Source of the DNA: Robertmurraya sp047302285 | GTDB lineage: Bacteria; Bacillota; Bacilli; Bacillales; Cytobacillaceae | Assembly (NCBI RefSeq): GCF_047302285.1 | Contig: NZ_CP154845.1 | Location: 620,001-684,000, forward strand | DNA: 64,000 nt | Reading direction: 5' to 3' | Part shown: piece after piece, positions 44,632 to 53,407 of the stretch | Numbering within the stretch: position 1 is the first letter of the stretch | How the letters are laid out: every line of letters starts with the position of its first letter | The notes under the pieces: model-generated | The model's database searches: none | Told to the model about the DNA's origin: nothing | Seen by the model: the letters and a program-made list of their open reading frames with translations, nothing else | Program-made: the position numbers and the translations under genes

Positions 44632-44666
44632 AAGCACAAACCAAGAAGTGATGGTTTGTGCTTTTT
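44632..44666 (+). terminator. Intrinsic terminator of the frd operon
   Basis: A perfect 12-bp stem (AAGCACAAACCA with TGGTTTGTGCTT) around an 8-base loop, followed by TTT. Confidence 0.9.
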
Positions 44667-44741
44667 GGCTTTAAGTAAAGGATAAAATAACCAAGAGAGG
44701 TCATAATAAAACCTAAATAGCGCATAGGGTGAACATTGTGT

Positions 44742-45218
44742 ATGAAAATTCTCTTAGTCATTATTATGATAATTTCTTTATTAGTTATTTTTTTATTTCG
44801 AAACCTACAACGAAGATTCTATAAATTAGAAGTGACTATTTTGTTTTTCTTTGTTTCTTTTTTATGTCAACATATCAATTTTAAAATATCAACTGCCTAT
44901 GAACGATTATTTTTAAAGGCAGAATACATTCCCCGAATCATCGGTTTCCTCCATTTCGGATGGATCATCCCTGTTTTGCTCGTTTGGGCTCTTTATCGGC
45001 AAAGAATCACTCACTCTTTTTGGTATGTCATAGGATGGTGTTGCTTGGAAGTATTTTCGAAATACATCTTTTTAAAAGTGGGTGTTTTACAGTGTGAATC
45101 GGAATCATGGGTCTTCATGATTGATGTATTCATGTGTTTGTTTATTGTAATTTTCTCGTTTTTATTTCTTTGTTATTATCATCATTTACTAAAAAAAGAG
45201 AGTGTTGCCATTGAGTAA
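44742..45218 (+). CDS. Uncharacterised integral membrane protein
   Basis: About 158 residues with four to five hydrophobic segments (starting MKILLVIIMIISLLVIFLF) and a short basic/acidic C-terminus (LLKKESVAIE). ATG 44742 behind AGGGTGAAC is preferred; TTG 44736 is possible. It overlaps the next membrane gene by about eight bases and is similar in style and size, suggesting a pair that works together. No family was recognised with confidence; it resembles the small multi-pass proteins often labelled CBO0543-like. Confidence 0.65.
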   Translation: MKILLVIIMIISLLVIFLFRNLQRRFYKLEVTILFFFVSFLCQHINFKISTAYERLFLKAEYIPRIIGFLHFGWIIPVLLVWALYRQRITHSFWYVIGWCCLEVFSKYIFLKVGVLQCESESWVFMIDVFMCLFIVIFSFLFLCYYHHLLKKESVAIE

Positions 45219-45735
45219 AATCATGGACTTACTTGAACCGCTAGCTCCGAGAAACTTTGATAAAAATGAATTTTTTGTCTTAGCAATTTTAGCACTTGTT
45301 TGGACGTTTCTTTATCTTCTGCAAAAAAGTGAACGAGTTTTATTAAAAAGAGAAATCATTGCTCTTCTCGTATTTAATAGTTGGTTTGGGACAGTAGGGG
45401 ACCGGTTATTAGCTGAAAAGCCTTTAGATTTATATGATACCCTTGATTATCCCTATGGAGAATTTTTTGATTCTGTTTTACAGGTTGGTGTGTATCCTGT
45501 TCCGATCGTAATTTCCTTTTATTTCTATCGAAAGTATCAAATGAATAACTGGGTTACTATTTTACTTTGGGCACTCATATTAACGTTTTTAGAATGGGTA
45601 TCGCACAAGTATTTTGATGTCTATCATTTCAAAAATTGGACGACCGTCTATTCTTTTATCTTTTATGCTTTTGCGATGATCATAAACGTCGCCCTTTTTA
45701 ATAAAGTCATATCACGACGGAATCGTAAGGAGTGA
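45211..45735 (+). CDS. Uncharacterised integral membrane protein, CBO0543-like
   Basis: About 174 residues with five predicted helices and a basic tail (ISRRNRKE). The conserved-looking patterns SWFGTVGDRLL, DYPYGEFFDS and LEWVSHKYFDVYHFKNW resemble CBO0543-type proteins of spore formers, whose role is unknown. TTG 45211 is best spaced from AAAGAGAG; TTG 45202 and ATG 45223 are alternatives. It is coupled to the membrane gene upstream. Confidence 0.65.
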   Translation: MSKIMDLLEPLAPRNFDKNEFFVLAILALVWTFLYLLQKSERVLLKREIIALLVFNSWFGTVGDRLLAEKPLDLYDTLDYPYGEFFDSVLQVGVYPVPIVISFYFYRKYQMNNWVTILLWALILTFLEWVSHKYFDVYHFKNWTTVYSFIFYAFAMIINVALFNKVISRRNRKE

Positions 45736-45834
45736 ATTTTGATATTTTTCTCCATCATTTCTGCACATTTTCTTGTTAAAGTTAGTGCTGTGACAAATAT
45801 CTCACTTCTAAAGAGATAAGGAGGATATGGAAAA

Positions 45835-46422
45835 ATGTTAGAAAAATTAAAAGGTGCTTGGATACTGGTTTTAGTAGCTGCGATCTTCGTTTTAGGTGCT
45901 TGTTCTAATGCGAATGAGGATGAGAGTGCAGAAGACAAGAGTGATTCGGAACTTACCGAACAATCAGCCGACGGAGGCCATAGCCATATGGAGATGTCAG
46001 GAACAAGCGAAGTTCCTGAAGGGTTAGAAGTTGAGGAAAATCCTACCTATGAGGTTGGCAGCAAAGTGATTATTGAAACGGATCATATGGAAGGAATGAA
46101 AGGTGCAGAAGCCACCGTTTCTGGTGCTTACCATACAACGGTTTATGCCATATCGTATACACCAACTAACGGCGGTGAAAAAGTAGAAAATCATAAATGG
46201 GTCATTCACGAAGAGTTGATCGATCCGGGTGAAGCGCCATTGGTTCCTGGAACAGAAGTAAAAACAGATGCTGCACATATGGAAGGCATGGAGGATGCAG
46301 CGGTTACCATTGATACAGCTGAAGAAACAACCGTCTATATGGTTGATTTCACGACTCCTGATGGGGAAGAGGTTAAATATCATAAATGGGTAACGGAAGA
46401 CGAGTTATCTCCTGCAGAATAA
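45835..46422 (+). CDS. YdhK-type (DUF1541) lipoprotein
   Basis: 195 residues, ATG behind AAGGAGG. Lipobox FVLGAC near residue 24, an acidic linker with HSHMEM, then two tandem copies (about 65-125 and 135-193) of the DUF1541 repeat, each with DHMEGM or AHMEGM, TTVY and a closing HKWV. The His/Met-rich repeats suggest metal binding, copper being often proposed for YdhK-like proteins, but direct evidence is lacking. Cell-surface anchored. Followed by a terminator. Confidence 0.85.
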   Translation: MLEKLKGAWILVLVAAIFVLGACSNANEDESAEDKSDSELTEQSADGGHSHMEMSGTSEVPEGLEVEENPTYEVGSKVIIETDHMEGMKGAEATVSGAYHTTVYAISYTPTNGGEKVENHKWVIHEELIDPGEAPLVPGTEVKTDAAHMEGMEDAAVTIDTAEETTVYMVDFTTPDGEEVKYHKWVTEDELSPAE

Positions 46423-46433
46423 AGTTTATGAAT

Positions 46434-46461
46434 CTGTCCCGATGGAGGGGCAGATTTTTTT
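46434..46461 (+). terminator. Terminator after the YdhK-type gene
   Basis: CTGTCCC pairs with GGGGCAG around GATGGA, followed by eight T residues. Confidence 0.8.
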
Positions 46462-46472
46462 TATAAAAATAA

Positions 46473-46501
46473 TTGACAAAAGATTGAAACGGGAGTAGAT
46501 T
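46473..46501 (+). promoter_or_regulatory. SigA promoter of the riboswitch-ktr transcript
   Basis: TTGACA at 46473 and TAGATT at 46496 are separated by exactly 17 bases; the riboswitch begins about 25 bases after the expected start. Confidence 0.75.
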
Positions 46502-46532
46502 GTGTGTATTCATTGAAAATCTAATATCCACA

Positions 46533-46736
46533 CCTTTTAATCGCTGAGTCTAATTAAGAGCGGGGGAACCAATTTTGATACAATTTCTGATTGTATCTTG
46601 GGGTGAATCTTACGTAGTAAGAAGGGGTACTCTCAATCCCTAATCCGACAGCTAACCTCGTAAGCGTTATGTGAATATTCGAGAGAAGGGTCAAAGGATT
46701 TTACCTAGACCATTCTATTTGTGATGGTCTTTTTTC
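46533..46736 (+). promoter_or_regulatory. ydaO-type c-di-AMP riboswitch with terminator
   Basis: The leader contains the conserved ydaO-yuaA core in order: CGCTGAGTC, GAGCGGGGGAACCAA, GGGGTGAATC, GTAGTAAGAAGGGG, CAATCCCTAATCCGACAGC and TAACCTCGTAAGCG. CCTTT near 46533 and AAAGG near 46693 can close the P1 helix. An intrinsic terminator (GACCAT/ATGGTC plus T-run, 46707-46736) follows. In this class bound c-di-AMP promotes termination, here shutting off K+ import. Confidence 0.92.
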
Positions 46737-46771
46737 TATAGTGCAGGAAATCCTACTGAAGGGAAATTAAA

Positions 46772-48115
46772 ATGATGAAAAAAAAGAATCGGCTAAGTCC
46801 GGCTCAGTTAATGGTCAGTTTCTATGTGATAGCTGTTATCGCTTCGATGATTCTCCTGAGCTTACCAATTGCGTTAAAGCCGGGAGTAAGTTGGAAATTG
46901 CTTGATGTATTATTTACCGCAGTCAGTGCCATTAGTGTTACAGGTCTTTCAGTTGTTTCAACCATAGATACCTTTAGTACACCTGGAATATTCATTCTAA
47001 TGTTCATTCTTCAATTTGGTGGAATTGGAATTATGACACTCGGGACATTTGTGTGGATTTTGCTCGGAAAGAAGATTGGTTTGAAAGAAAGACAATTAAT
47101 TATGACGGATCAGAACCAATCTCATTTATCAGGGTTGGTAAAATTAATGCGTCAGATTTTGGTCATTATTATATTAATAGAATTGGTGGGCGCTACGATC
47201 CTTGGTACGTATTTTCTGAAATTTTATCCTACCTGGCAAGAGGCTTACTTGCAAGGGTTATTTGCTTCTGTCAGTGCGACAACGAACGCGGGTTTTGATA
47301 TAACAGGCAATTCACTTGTCCCATTTGCTCAAGATTACTTTGTCCAGTTTATTAATATCATTTTATTGACACTAGGAGCAATTGGTTTCCCTGTCCTAAT
47401 CGAATTAAGGGATTATTTTAGGAATAAAAAAGCAAAGATAGGTACTCATTTTTCTCTATATACGAAGCTTACAACGGTTACGTTTTTTTCATTAATGCTT
47501 TTTGGAACGATCGCCATTTTACTGTTTGAAGCAACCCATTTTTTTGCGAATAAAAGTTGGCATGAGTCGTTTTTCTATGCCTTTTTCCAATCGTCTACCA
47601 CAAGAAATGGTGGTTTGGCAACGATGGATGTGAGTGAATTTTCAGCTGGGACGTTAATGATCCTTTGCTTTTTGATGTTTATTGGCGCTTCACCAAGTTC
47701 CGTCGGTGGAGGAATAAGAACGACGACTTTTGCCGTTGTCGTATTGCTAATTGTCTCGTTTGCAAAAGGTCAGAAAAGTATTAAAGTTTTTCGACGTGAA
47801 ATTGATGAAGATGACATTCGCAAATCAGTTGTCGTTAGTTTCCTTGCTTTTATGATTTGTTTCATTGCAACGATCATTCTGTTAGAAACTGAGCCGTTTT
47901 CCATCATGGAAATTATGTTTGAGGTGAGCTCAGCATTTGGAACGACCGGACTTTCGATGGGAATTACAACAGAGCTTAGTCCCATTGGAAAAATTGTCAT
48001 TACTGCTCTCATGTTCATCGGACGAATTGGAATCCTTTCCTTCATTTTCTTGTTTCATAGAGGAAAACAGGAAGAGAATTATCACTATCCGAAGGAAAAA
48101 ATTATCGTGGGATAA
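46772..48115 (+). CDS. ktrB: Ktr/Trk-type potassium transporter, membrane subunit
   Basis: 447 residues, eight membrane helices in four M1-P-M2 repeats. The pore-loop filter sequences are visible: SAISVTGLSV, SATTNAGFD, QSSTTRNGG and SAFGTTGLSM. The gating loop SPSSVGGGIRTTT in the third repeat is typical of KtrB. It takes up K+ with Na+ when bound to a cytoplasmic KtrA/KtrC RCK ring. No ktrA gene adjoins, so the ring must be encoded elsewhere, as for B. subtilis ktrD. Control by the c-di-AMP riboswitch fits K+ homeostasis. KtrB and KtrD cannot be separated by sequence here. Confidence 0.9.
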   Translation: MMKKKNRLSPAQLMVSFYVIAVIASMILLSLPIALKPGVSWKLLDVLFTAVSAISVTGLSVVSTIDTFSTPGIFILMFILQFGGIGIMTLGTFVWILLGKKIGLKERQLIMTDQNQSHLSGLVKLMRQILVIIILIELVGATILGTYFLKFYPTWQEAYLQGLFASVSATTNAGFDITGNSLVPFAQDYFVQFINIILLTLGAIGFPVLIELRDYFRNKKAKIGTHFSLYTKLTTVTFFSLMLFGTIAILLFEATHFFANKSWHESFFYAFFQSSTTRNGGLATMDVSEFSAGTLMILCFLMFIGASPSSVGGGIRTTTFAVVVLLIVSFAKGQKSIKVFRREIDEDDIRKSVVVSFLAFMICFIATIILLETEPFSIMEIMFEVSSAFGTTGLSMGITTELSPIGKIVITALMFIGRIGILSFIFLFHRGKQEENYHYPKEKIIVG

Positions 48116-48140
48116 GTGGTTGCCGTTTTGGCAACCACTT
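48114..48140. terminator. Bidirectional hairpin between ktrB and the response regulator gene
   Basis: AAGTGGTTGCC and GGCAACCACTT pair perfectly around GTTTT. It sits exactly at the meeting point of two convergent genes and can end transcription from both. Confidence 0.8.
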
Positions 48141-48811
48141 TAATTTGCCCATTTGTAGCCGACTCCCCAGACGGTTTGTAAATACTCATCTGGAGGAAAG
48201 CCAGCCTTACGGAGCTTGTCTCGTAAATTTCGGACGTGCGAGTCGACGGTTCGGTCCTCGGTCGCCACCTCATAGCCCCAAATCGTGATAATCAAGTGTT
48301 CCCTCGTAAACACTTTATTTTGATTACTTAAGAACAAACTCATCATCGCGAACTCTTTCGGGGTTAACGGAATATCCTTCCCATTGTACTGCAGTCGATA
48401 AGAATCATTGTCTAACACGAGTCCTTTGAAGGTCACTTTGCTTGATAAGCTTTTATGTCTCCTCAAAACGGCTTCGATTCGTGCCGTAAGCTCTTCTTCA
48501 TCAAAAGGTTTCGAAATATAGTCATCTGCTCCACCTTTTAATCCTTTAACAATATCTGATTTATCACTCATGGCGGTTAACATAATGATGGGAATATCCC
48601 AATATTTTCGGATTTCTTCACATGTTTCCCAGCCATCCATTTCTGGCATCATCACATCCAACAAGACTAAGTCGGCAGAGTGTGATTCTAAAAAAGCTAT
48701 CCCGTCTTTGGCAGATTGTTTTTTTACGCATTTATAACCAAGGGGAGTTAAGTACAAGGATAATAAATCGAGCATCATTGGTTCATCGTCAATTAATAAT
48801 ATCGTCTTCAT
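48140..48811 (-). CDS. OmpR/PhoB-family response regulator
   Basis: 223 residues from ATG 48811, which has AAGGAG at the right distance; a longer frame upstream lies inside the kinase gene. The receiver domain (about 1-115) has LLIDDEP, the phospho-acceptor Asp in LVLLDVMMPEMDGW, and the Thr/Lys switch residues MLTA and SKPFDEEE. The DNA-binding domain (about 125-222) ends in DSHVRNLRDKL and VWGVGYKW. It overlaps the kinase gene by 23 bases. The target genes are unknown; the adjacent ktrB is convergent and not obviously controlled. Confidence 0.93.
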   Translation of the reverse strand: MKTILLIDDEPMMLDLLSLYLTPLGYKCVKKQSAKDGIAFLESHSADLVLLDVMMPEMDGWETCEEIRKYWDIPIIMLTAMSDKSDIVKGLKGGADDYISKPFDEEELTARIEAVLRRHKSLSSKVTFKGLVLDNDSYRLQYNGKDIPLTPKEFAMMSLFLSNQNKVFTREHLIITIWGYEVATEDRTVDSHVRNLRDKLRKAGFPPDEYLQTVWGVGYKWAN

Positions 48812-50180
48812 TCGCTTTCTCCTTAAAAAGAAGTTCAAATTTTGTGCCGGCGTCTTCTTTACTCGTGACAGAAATTTCGGCATCGTGGGCATGGACGAGT
48901 TCTTGTACAATTGCTAGGCCAAGACCTGTTCCACCAAGAGTTCGGGTTCTTGACTTATCGACCCGATAAAATCGATTAAAGATAAAGGGGAGATCCTTTT
49001 CAGGAATGCCTTTTCCGTTATCTTCTATCGTTAGATGAATGAGCCCTTTCACTTTCCAAGCCTTTAGCTCAATCTTGGCCCCATCTGCAGAATACTTTAT
49101 CGCATTATCCAAAAGATTAATCAAGATTTGGTCAAGCTTAATCGGATCGGCCATCAAATGGATTTCTGGCTGGCAATCAAGAGTGAAGTGGATATTTTTC
49201 GCTGTAAGAGCCGGTGTGAGCTTCTGAGACATTTTTTTTAAAAAAGGTTGTAAATCAAGATTTTGTTTGTGGATCAGAAAAGTATTTTGGTCCATTTTTG
49301 CTAAATCAAATAGCTCTTTGATAAGGCTGGATAAGCGATTTGTTTCTTCAGAGATAATCGTTAAGTACTTTTTCTGATCTTCTTCACTTAAATTTCTTTT
49401 CCTGACAATATCGGTATAGCCCTTTATGTAGGTAAGTGGCGTTCTAAGTTCATGTGAAATGCTGGCGAGAAACTCGCTTCTTTGCTGCTTTAAATAGTTC
49501 AATTCTGTGGCGAGCGATTCTATCGATTTGGCCAATTCACCTAATTCGTCTTTTGAAGCTTTCGGAAAAGAGACAGAAAAATTCCCTTTACTAATTTGAT
49601 AGGTCGCTTCCTTCATTGTGATCAAAGGTTTTGTAATGCCTTTTGAGAGAAAAATAATGATGATGAGGGTGAAAATGACAGACAGTATGCCTGCGAGAAA
49701 AAAGTGTTCGTTCAAACTATTCATCAACAAATGGACCGATTCAGTGTTTTCAAACATAAAGACATAGCCCATCAATTCGTTATGAAGATAAATCGGACTA
49801 ATCGTTGCAATATACGGTTCTGTCTTCCAGTTATTTTCAATCACCTGTCCCTCTCTGGGAATTTGTTGGCCGGGAAGAGGAACGTATTTTTCAAATTGTT
49901 CTATCGGTTTAGAGGCCAGTATGACTTCTCCACGTTGATTGGTAATGACGACATCTGTTCGAGACTCAGATTCCATCAGTACAACATGGCCAATCGTATC
50001 TTCTTTAAAGTGTTTTTCAAGCACGGATCGATGTGAATTTCCTCGCGTTTGAAGGGCTTCGATTTCCTCTTCAGCCCGTGTATCAGCAATTCCCCTATGC
50101 AGGTAGAATAACAAAGACGTTATAAGCGAAAAAATTATAATAAAAAATAGAATTCCCAGCTTAATTGATAAATTTTTCAA
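48789..50180 (-). CDS. Sensor histidine kinase
   Basis: 463 residues. TTG 50180 follows AGGTGAT at six bases. An N-terminal helix (about 5-28), an extracytoplasmic Cache-like sensor (about 30-155, including VVITNQRGEVILAS), a second helix (about 160-185), HAMP (about 185-240), HisKA with SISHELRTPL and a HATPase domain with N box DNAIKYSA, G1 DNGKGIP and G2 GTGLGLAI. It phosphorylates the regulator encoded downstream. The kinase precedes the regulator in the operon, the reverse of the common order. The stimulus is unknown. Confidence 0.92.
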   Translation of the reverse strand: MKNLSIKLGILFFIIIFSLITSLLFYLHRGIADTRAEEEIEALQTRGNSHRSVLEKHFKEDTIGHVVLMESESRTDVVITNQRGEVILASKPIEQFEKYVPLPGQQIPREGQVIENNWKTEPYIATISPIYLHNELMGYVFMFENTESVHLLMNSLNEHFFLAGILSVIFTLIIIIFLSKGITKPLITMKEATYQISKGNFSVSFPKASKDELGELAKSIESLATELNYLKQQRSEFLASISHELRTPLTYIKGYTDIVRKRNLSEEDQKKYLTIISEETNRLSSLIKELFDLAKMDQNTFLIHKQNLDLQPFLKKMSQKLTPALTAKNIHFTLDCQPEIHLMADPIKLDQILINLLDNAIKYSADGAKIELKAWKVKGLIHLTIEDNGKGIPEKDLPFIFNRFYRVDKSRTRTLGGTGLGLAIVQELVHAHDAEISVTSKEDAGTKFELLFKEKANEDDIIN

Positions 50181-50253
50181 TAGGATCACCTGAGTTGCTT
50201 TCAATATAAATTAGTTTACCGCAAGAATGTGGAGAATAAGTGCAGATTAAAGT

Positions 50254-50700
50254 TCAGTCCACTAAATTTAGTTCGTAATGATAGAATTGGCTGTCCCGAA
50301 TGTAGCCATGTTTCTCGTATAGTCGTTGAGCTGAGTGATTGTCAAGGGCAGTGCTTAGGCTGATGCTTTTGGAACCCGTTTGGACAGCGAACTCTTTCGC
50401 CTTATGTAAAAGCATTTCTCCTACACCTTGTTTTCTTGCATCCTTTTCCACAAATAGGTCATTCAAAATCCATGCTCTTGCCATCGATATCGATGAAAAT
50501 ATTGGATAAAGCTGTGTAAAGCCTAGTGGTTTTTCATTGTTTTTCACGATAAAAATAATAGATTCCTTGTTTTCTAGTCGTTTTCTAATATAGTTCCTTG
50601 CACCTTCTAGATCGGTCGGTTGTTGATAAAACTGACGATACATATCAAAAAGGGTGGCGACCTCCTCTAAATCTGCCAGCGTTGCTTGATAGATTTGCAT
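50254..50700 (-). CDS. GNAT-family N-acetyltransferase
   Basis: 148 residues covering a complete GNAT fold. The acetyl-CoA motif is LFVEKDARKQGVGEMLLHKA, and the end LDNHSAQRLYEKHGYIRDSQ is motif B. Substrate not predictable. It lies 74 bases upstream of the kinase on the same strand, so it may share the transcript. Confidence 0.85.
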   Translation of the reverse strand: MQIYQATLADLEEVATLFDMYRQFYQQPTDLEGARNYIRKRLENKESIIFIVKNNEKPLGFTQLYPIFSSISMARAWILNDLFVEKDARKQGVGEMLLHKAKEFAVQTGSKSISLSTALDNHSAQRLYEKHGYIRDSQFYHYELNLVD

Positions 50701-50860
50701 GTGATGCTCCTCCTCAGTAAAAAATGTATTTCAATGATTTTAACATATATGGGGAGAAAAAAATCGAATATGGGGACACTTCCATACTCGATTTTGATTA
50801 GAATGGGGAGCGGGGCGGTGGACTGCAGGTTTCTAGGTTTATCCGTAAGCCAAAGAGACT

Positions 50861-50971
50861 TAATTCCGGAAAAAACGGACGTAATTCCGTAACTTTATCA
50901 ATAATTCCGTAACTTCGGCCGTTAATTCCGTAACTTTATCGATAATTCCGTAACTTTCACCTATAATTCCG
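50861..50971. repeat. Phased TAATTCCG array
   Basis: TAATTCCG starts at 50861, 50882, 50902, 50923, 50943 and 50964, spacings 21, 20, 21, 20 and 21 bases. Four of the six continue as TAATTCCGTAACTT. The average of 20.6 is again two helical turns. The array sits between the divergent starts and ends of the GNAT gene and the tcyC gene, ten bases from the tcyC stop. No other feature is seen in 50701-50980. Confidence 0.88.
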
Positions 50972-50980
50972 GAAATCGCC

Positions 50981-51715
50981 CTATTGTATCATCTGCAAAA
51001 ACTGCCGTGTCCGCTCTTCCTTTGGATTGGTGAAAACTTCATTAGGAGCTCCTCTTTCCACAACAATCCCGTCTTCCATGAAGATGACTTCATCGGCGAC
51101 TTCCCTCGCAAAACGCATTTCGTGAGTGACGACGACCATGGTCATCCCTTCTTTAGCCAGATCTTTCATAACTTTTAACACTTCGCCGACTAACTCAGGG
51201 TCAAGGGCGGAGGTTGGTTCGTCAAAAAGCATGACATTTGGTTCCATCGCTAAGGCGCGGGCGATTCCAACCCGTTGCTGCTGACCTCCTGAAAGTTGAA
51301 AAGGGTAAACATCGACTTTATCGCCAAGGCCAACTTTTTCAAGCAGCGTCACTGCCTTTTTTTGAACCGAATTTCGCTCTTCTCTCTTAACTGTTAACGG
51401 TCCTTCCATCACATTTTCCAACGCTGTTTTATGGGGAAACAGATTGTAGCTTTGAAAAACCATGCCCGTTTGCCTCCTAAATACAGAAACGGCCTTACTA
51501 GGCACACGAGCAGAAAAATCTAACGTTTGCTCCCCAATTGTAACGATTCCTGTGGTAGGGACCTCTAGTATATTTAAGCATCTTAAAAGGGTCGTTTTCC
51601 CTGAGCCAGAAGGGCCGATCACAACGACCACTCGCCCTTTCTCAACATGGAGATCAATCCCTTTAAGGACTTGTAATTCTCCGAAACTTTTCGTCAATCG
51701 GTTAATGGAAATCAT
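50981..51715 (-). CDS. tcyC: Cystine-type amino-acid ABC transporter ATPase
   Basis: 244 residues with Walker A GPSGSGKTT, Q-loop MVFQSYNLFPHKTALEN, signature LSGGQQQRVGIARAL, Walker B VMLFDEPTSALDPELVGEV and H-loop VVTHEMRFA. It is of the polar amino-acid uptake class. Third gene of the operon on the minus strand, 15 bases behind the permease gene. Substrate assignment comes from the binding protein. Confidence 0.85.
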   Translation of the reverse strand: MISINRLTKSFGELQVLKGIDLHVEKGRVVVVIGPSGSGKTTLLRCLNILEVPTTGIVTIGEQTLDFSARVPSKAVSVFRRQTGMVFQSYNLFPHKTALENVMEGPLTVKREERNSVQKKAVTLLEKVGLGDKVDVYPFQLSGGQQQRVGIARALAMEPNVMLFDEPTSALDPELVGEVLKVMKDLAKEGMTMVVVTHEMRFAREVADEVIFMEDGIVVERGAPNEVFTNPKEERTRQFLQMIQ

Positions 51716-51730
51716 TCTCTCTACTCTCCC

Positions 51731-52432
51731 TTATTGCGCTGTATATCGATCAAGTCGAGCCTCCAGTTTGCTCTGTCCCATGGATAGAACGAAGCAAATA
51801 ATCCAGTAGAGAAGAGCTGCTTCACTGTATAACAATAAAAATTCATAATTGGTTGCGGCGATTTCCTGCGCCCTTCTAAACATTTCCGTTACTAAAATAA
51901 GTGAAGCGAGGGAGGTGTCTTTCACTAAGCTAATGAACGTGTTCGATAAAGGAGGGACCGAAACACGAGCTGCCTGGGGAAGAACAACTCTTCGCATCGC
52001 CTGACCATAGGACATGCCAATCGAATAGGCTGCTTCCCATTGTCCTTTTGGAATCGATAAAATGGCGGCACGGATGATTTCGGAAGCATAGGCTCCGATA
52101 TTTAAAGAAAAACCGATAATCGCCGATGGAAATGGGTCAATGATGACACCAATCGTTGGCAACCCGTAAAAGATAATGAATAGCTGTACTAATAAAGGGG
52201 TTCCACGAATGGCAGAGACGTAAACTCTGGCGATTATTTGTAGAATTTTCACCTCTGAAATCCTTGCTAAAGCAGTTATAACGGCCCAAATAAGCCCGAG
52301 CGCAAACGTCAAGAGCGTTAGGGGGATCGTATATAAAATAGCCCCCTCCAATAGAGGAAGGAGGGAACTTTTGGCGATATTGATGAGTTTTTCTATTCGT
52401 TCAGGGTTGGCGATAATACTATTCAAGAACAT
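51731..52432 (-). CDS. tcyB: Cystine-type amino-acid ABC transporter permease
   Basis: About 233 residues, HisM/GlnP-type permease with five helices. The coupling EAA loop is in AAYSIGMSYGQAMRRVVLPQ, and SAIRGTPLLVQLFIIFYG is the family signature. It starts inside the binding-protein gene; ATG 52432 is used, though GTG 52438 and TTG 52441 are possible because no ribosome binding site is clear and coupling is likely. Confidence 0.85.
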   Translation of the reverse strand: MFLNSIIANPERIEKLINIAKSSLLPLLEGAILYTIPLTLLTFALGLIWAVITALARISEVKILQIIARVYVSAIRGTPLLVQLFIIFYGLPTIGVIIDPFPSAIIGFSLNIGAYASEIIRAAILSIPKGQWEAAYSIGMSYGQAMRRVVLPQAARVSVPPLSNTFISLVKDTSLASLILVTEMFRRAQEIAATNYEFLLLYSEAALLYWIICFVLSMGQSKLEARLDRYTAQ

Positions 52433-53210
52433 TTTCACCAAACCATTTTTCTGAGATTTCTAAATAGGTACCATCATCAATCATGCCTTGTAACGCTTTG
52501 TTCGCTTCTTCAACGAGGGTATCGCTTCCTTTTCTAAACATTAAGCCACTTTGAGAAGCGTCCTCGCTTTCCGCCGCGATTTTTACTTTGGCATCAGGTC
52601 GTTGCTTTAAAAAGTCTAACACAGTTAATTTGTCATTAATCGTTACGTCTACGCGACCAGAGTTTAGCAACTCGATTGCTTGATTAAAACCTTCAACCCC
52701 TACAATTTCTGCTCCATATTGCTTTGCGATGTCTGCATAATTGCTTGTTAATGATTGGGCTGATTTTAACCCTTCGATGTTTTCAAATCCTTGAATGAAT
52801 TCATTATCTTCTGTAACTACGAGAACGGCGGCCGACGTTATATACGGATCGGAAAAATCATATTTTTCAATGCGATCTTCGCGAATTCCTACTTGATTGG
52901 CGATCATATCAAAGCGTTTAGCGTCCAAGCCAGCAAACATCGCATCCCATTGAGTTTCGAAAAATTCAGACTCAACCCCAATGCGCTTGGCGACTTCACG
53001 TGAGATTTCTACATCAAATCCTGTTAATTCCCCTGCATCATTATGAAAGCTAAAGGGAGGATAGGTACCTTCTGTTCCAATTCGAAGTTTGCCACTGTCC
53101 TTTACTTCGGCCAACAAATCGCCATCCTCGTTGTCAGTATTGTCTTGATTGCCACAACTAGTCAAAATAAAACATATTAACAGAAAGAAAAATATACGAA
53201 ATATTTTCAC
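52419..53210 (-). CDS. tcyA: Cystine-type amino-acid binding lipoprotein
   Basis: 263 residues, lipobox FILTSC near residue 19, then an SBP_bac_3 domain. The sequence follows B. subtilis TcyA closely: LRIGTEGTYPPFSFHND, FFETQWDAMFAGLDAKRFD, ANQVGIREDR, SLTSNYADIA and the ending YLEISEKWFGENV. TcyABC imports L-cystine. First gene of the operon; GAGGA-type ribosome binding site upstream on the minus strand. Confidence 0.87.
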   Translation of the reverse strand: MKIFRIFFFLLICFILTSCGNQDNTDNEDGDLLAEVKDSGKLRIGTEGTYPPFSFHNDAGELTGFDVEISREVAKRIGVESEFFETQWDAMFAGLDAKRFDMIANQVGIREDRIEKYDFSDPYITSAAVLVVTEDNEFIQGFENIEGLKSAQSLTSNYADIAKQYGAEIVGVEGFNQAIELLNSGRVDVTINDKLTVLDFLKQRPDAKVKIAAESEDASQSGLMFRKGSDTLVEEANKALQGMIDDGTYLEISEKWFGENVLE

Positions 53211-53367
53211 ACTCTTTTCCTCCTAAGGTCCTTTTATCCATATCATTTCTTTCTTCTCATTTTTTATCCGTATGAGCATGATAATTGACAGGAGAAAGAG
53301 GAATTTGAGAACTCTGTTGCATCGTTAAGACTTGGAGCCGAGCACTGAAAACCATTCGCTAATAAAG

Positions 53368-53400
53368 CAAAAGAGGCTGACGCAATGTCCAGCCTCTCTT
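53368..53400 (-). terminator. Terminator of the DUF2207 gene
   Basis: On the minus strand AGAGGCTG pairs with CAGCCTCT around a 10-base loop, followed by TTTGCTTT. Confidence 0.75.
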
Positions 53401-53407
53401 CATATGT

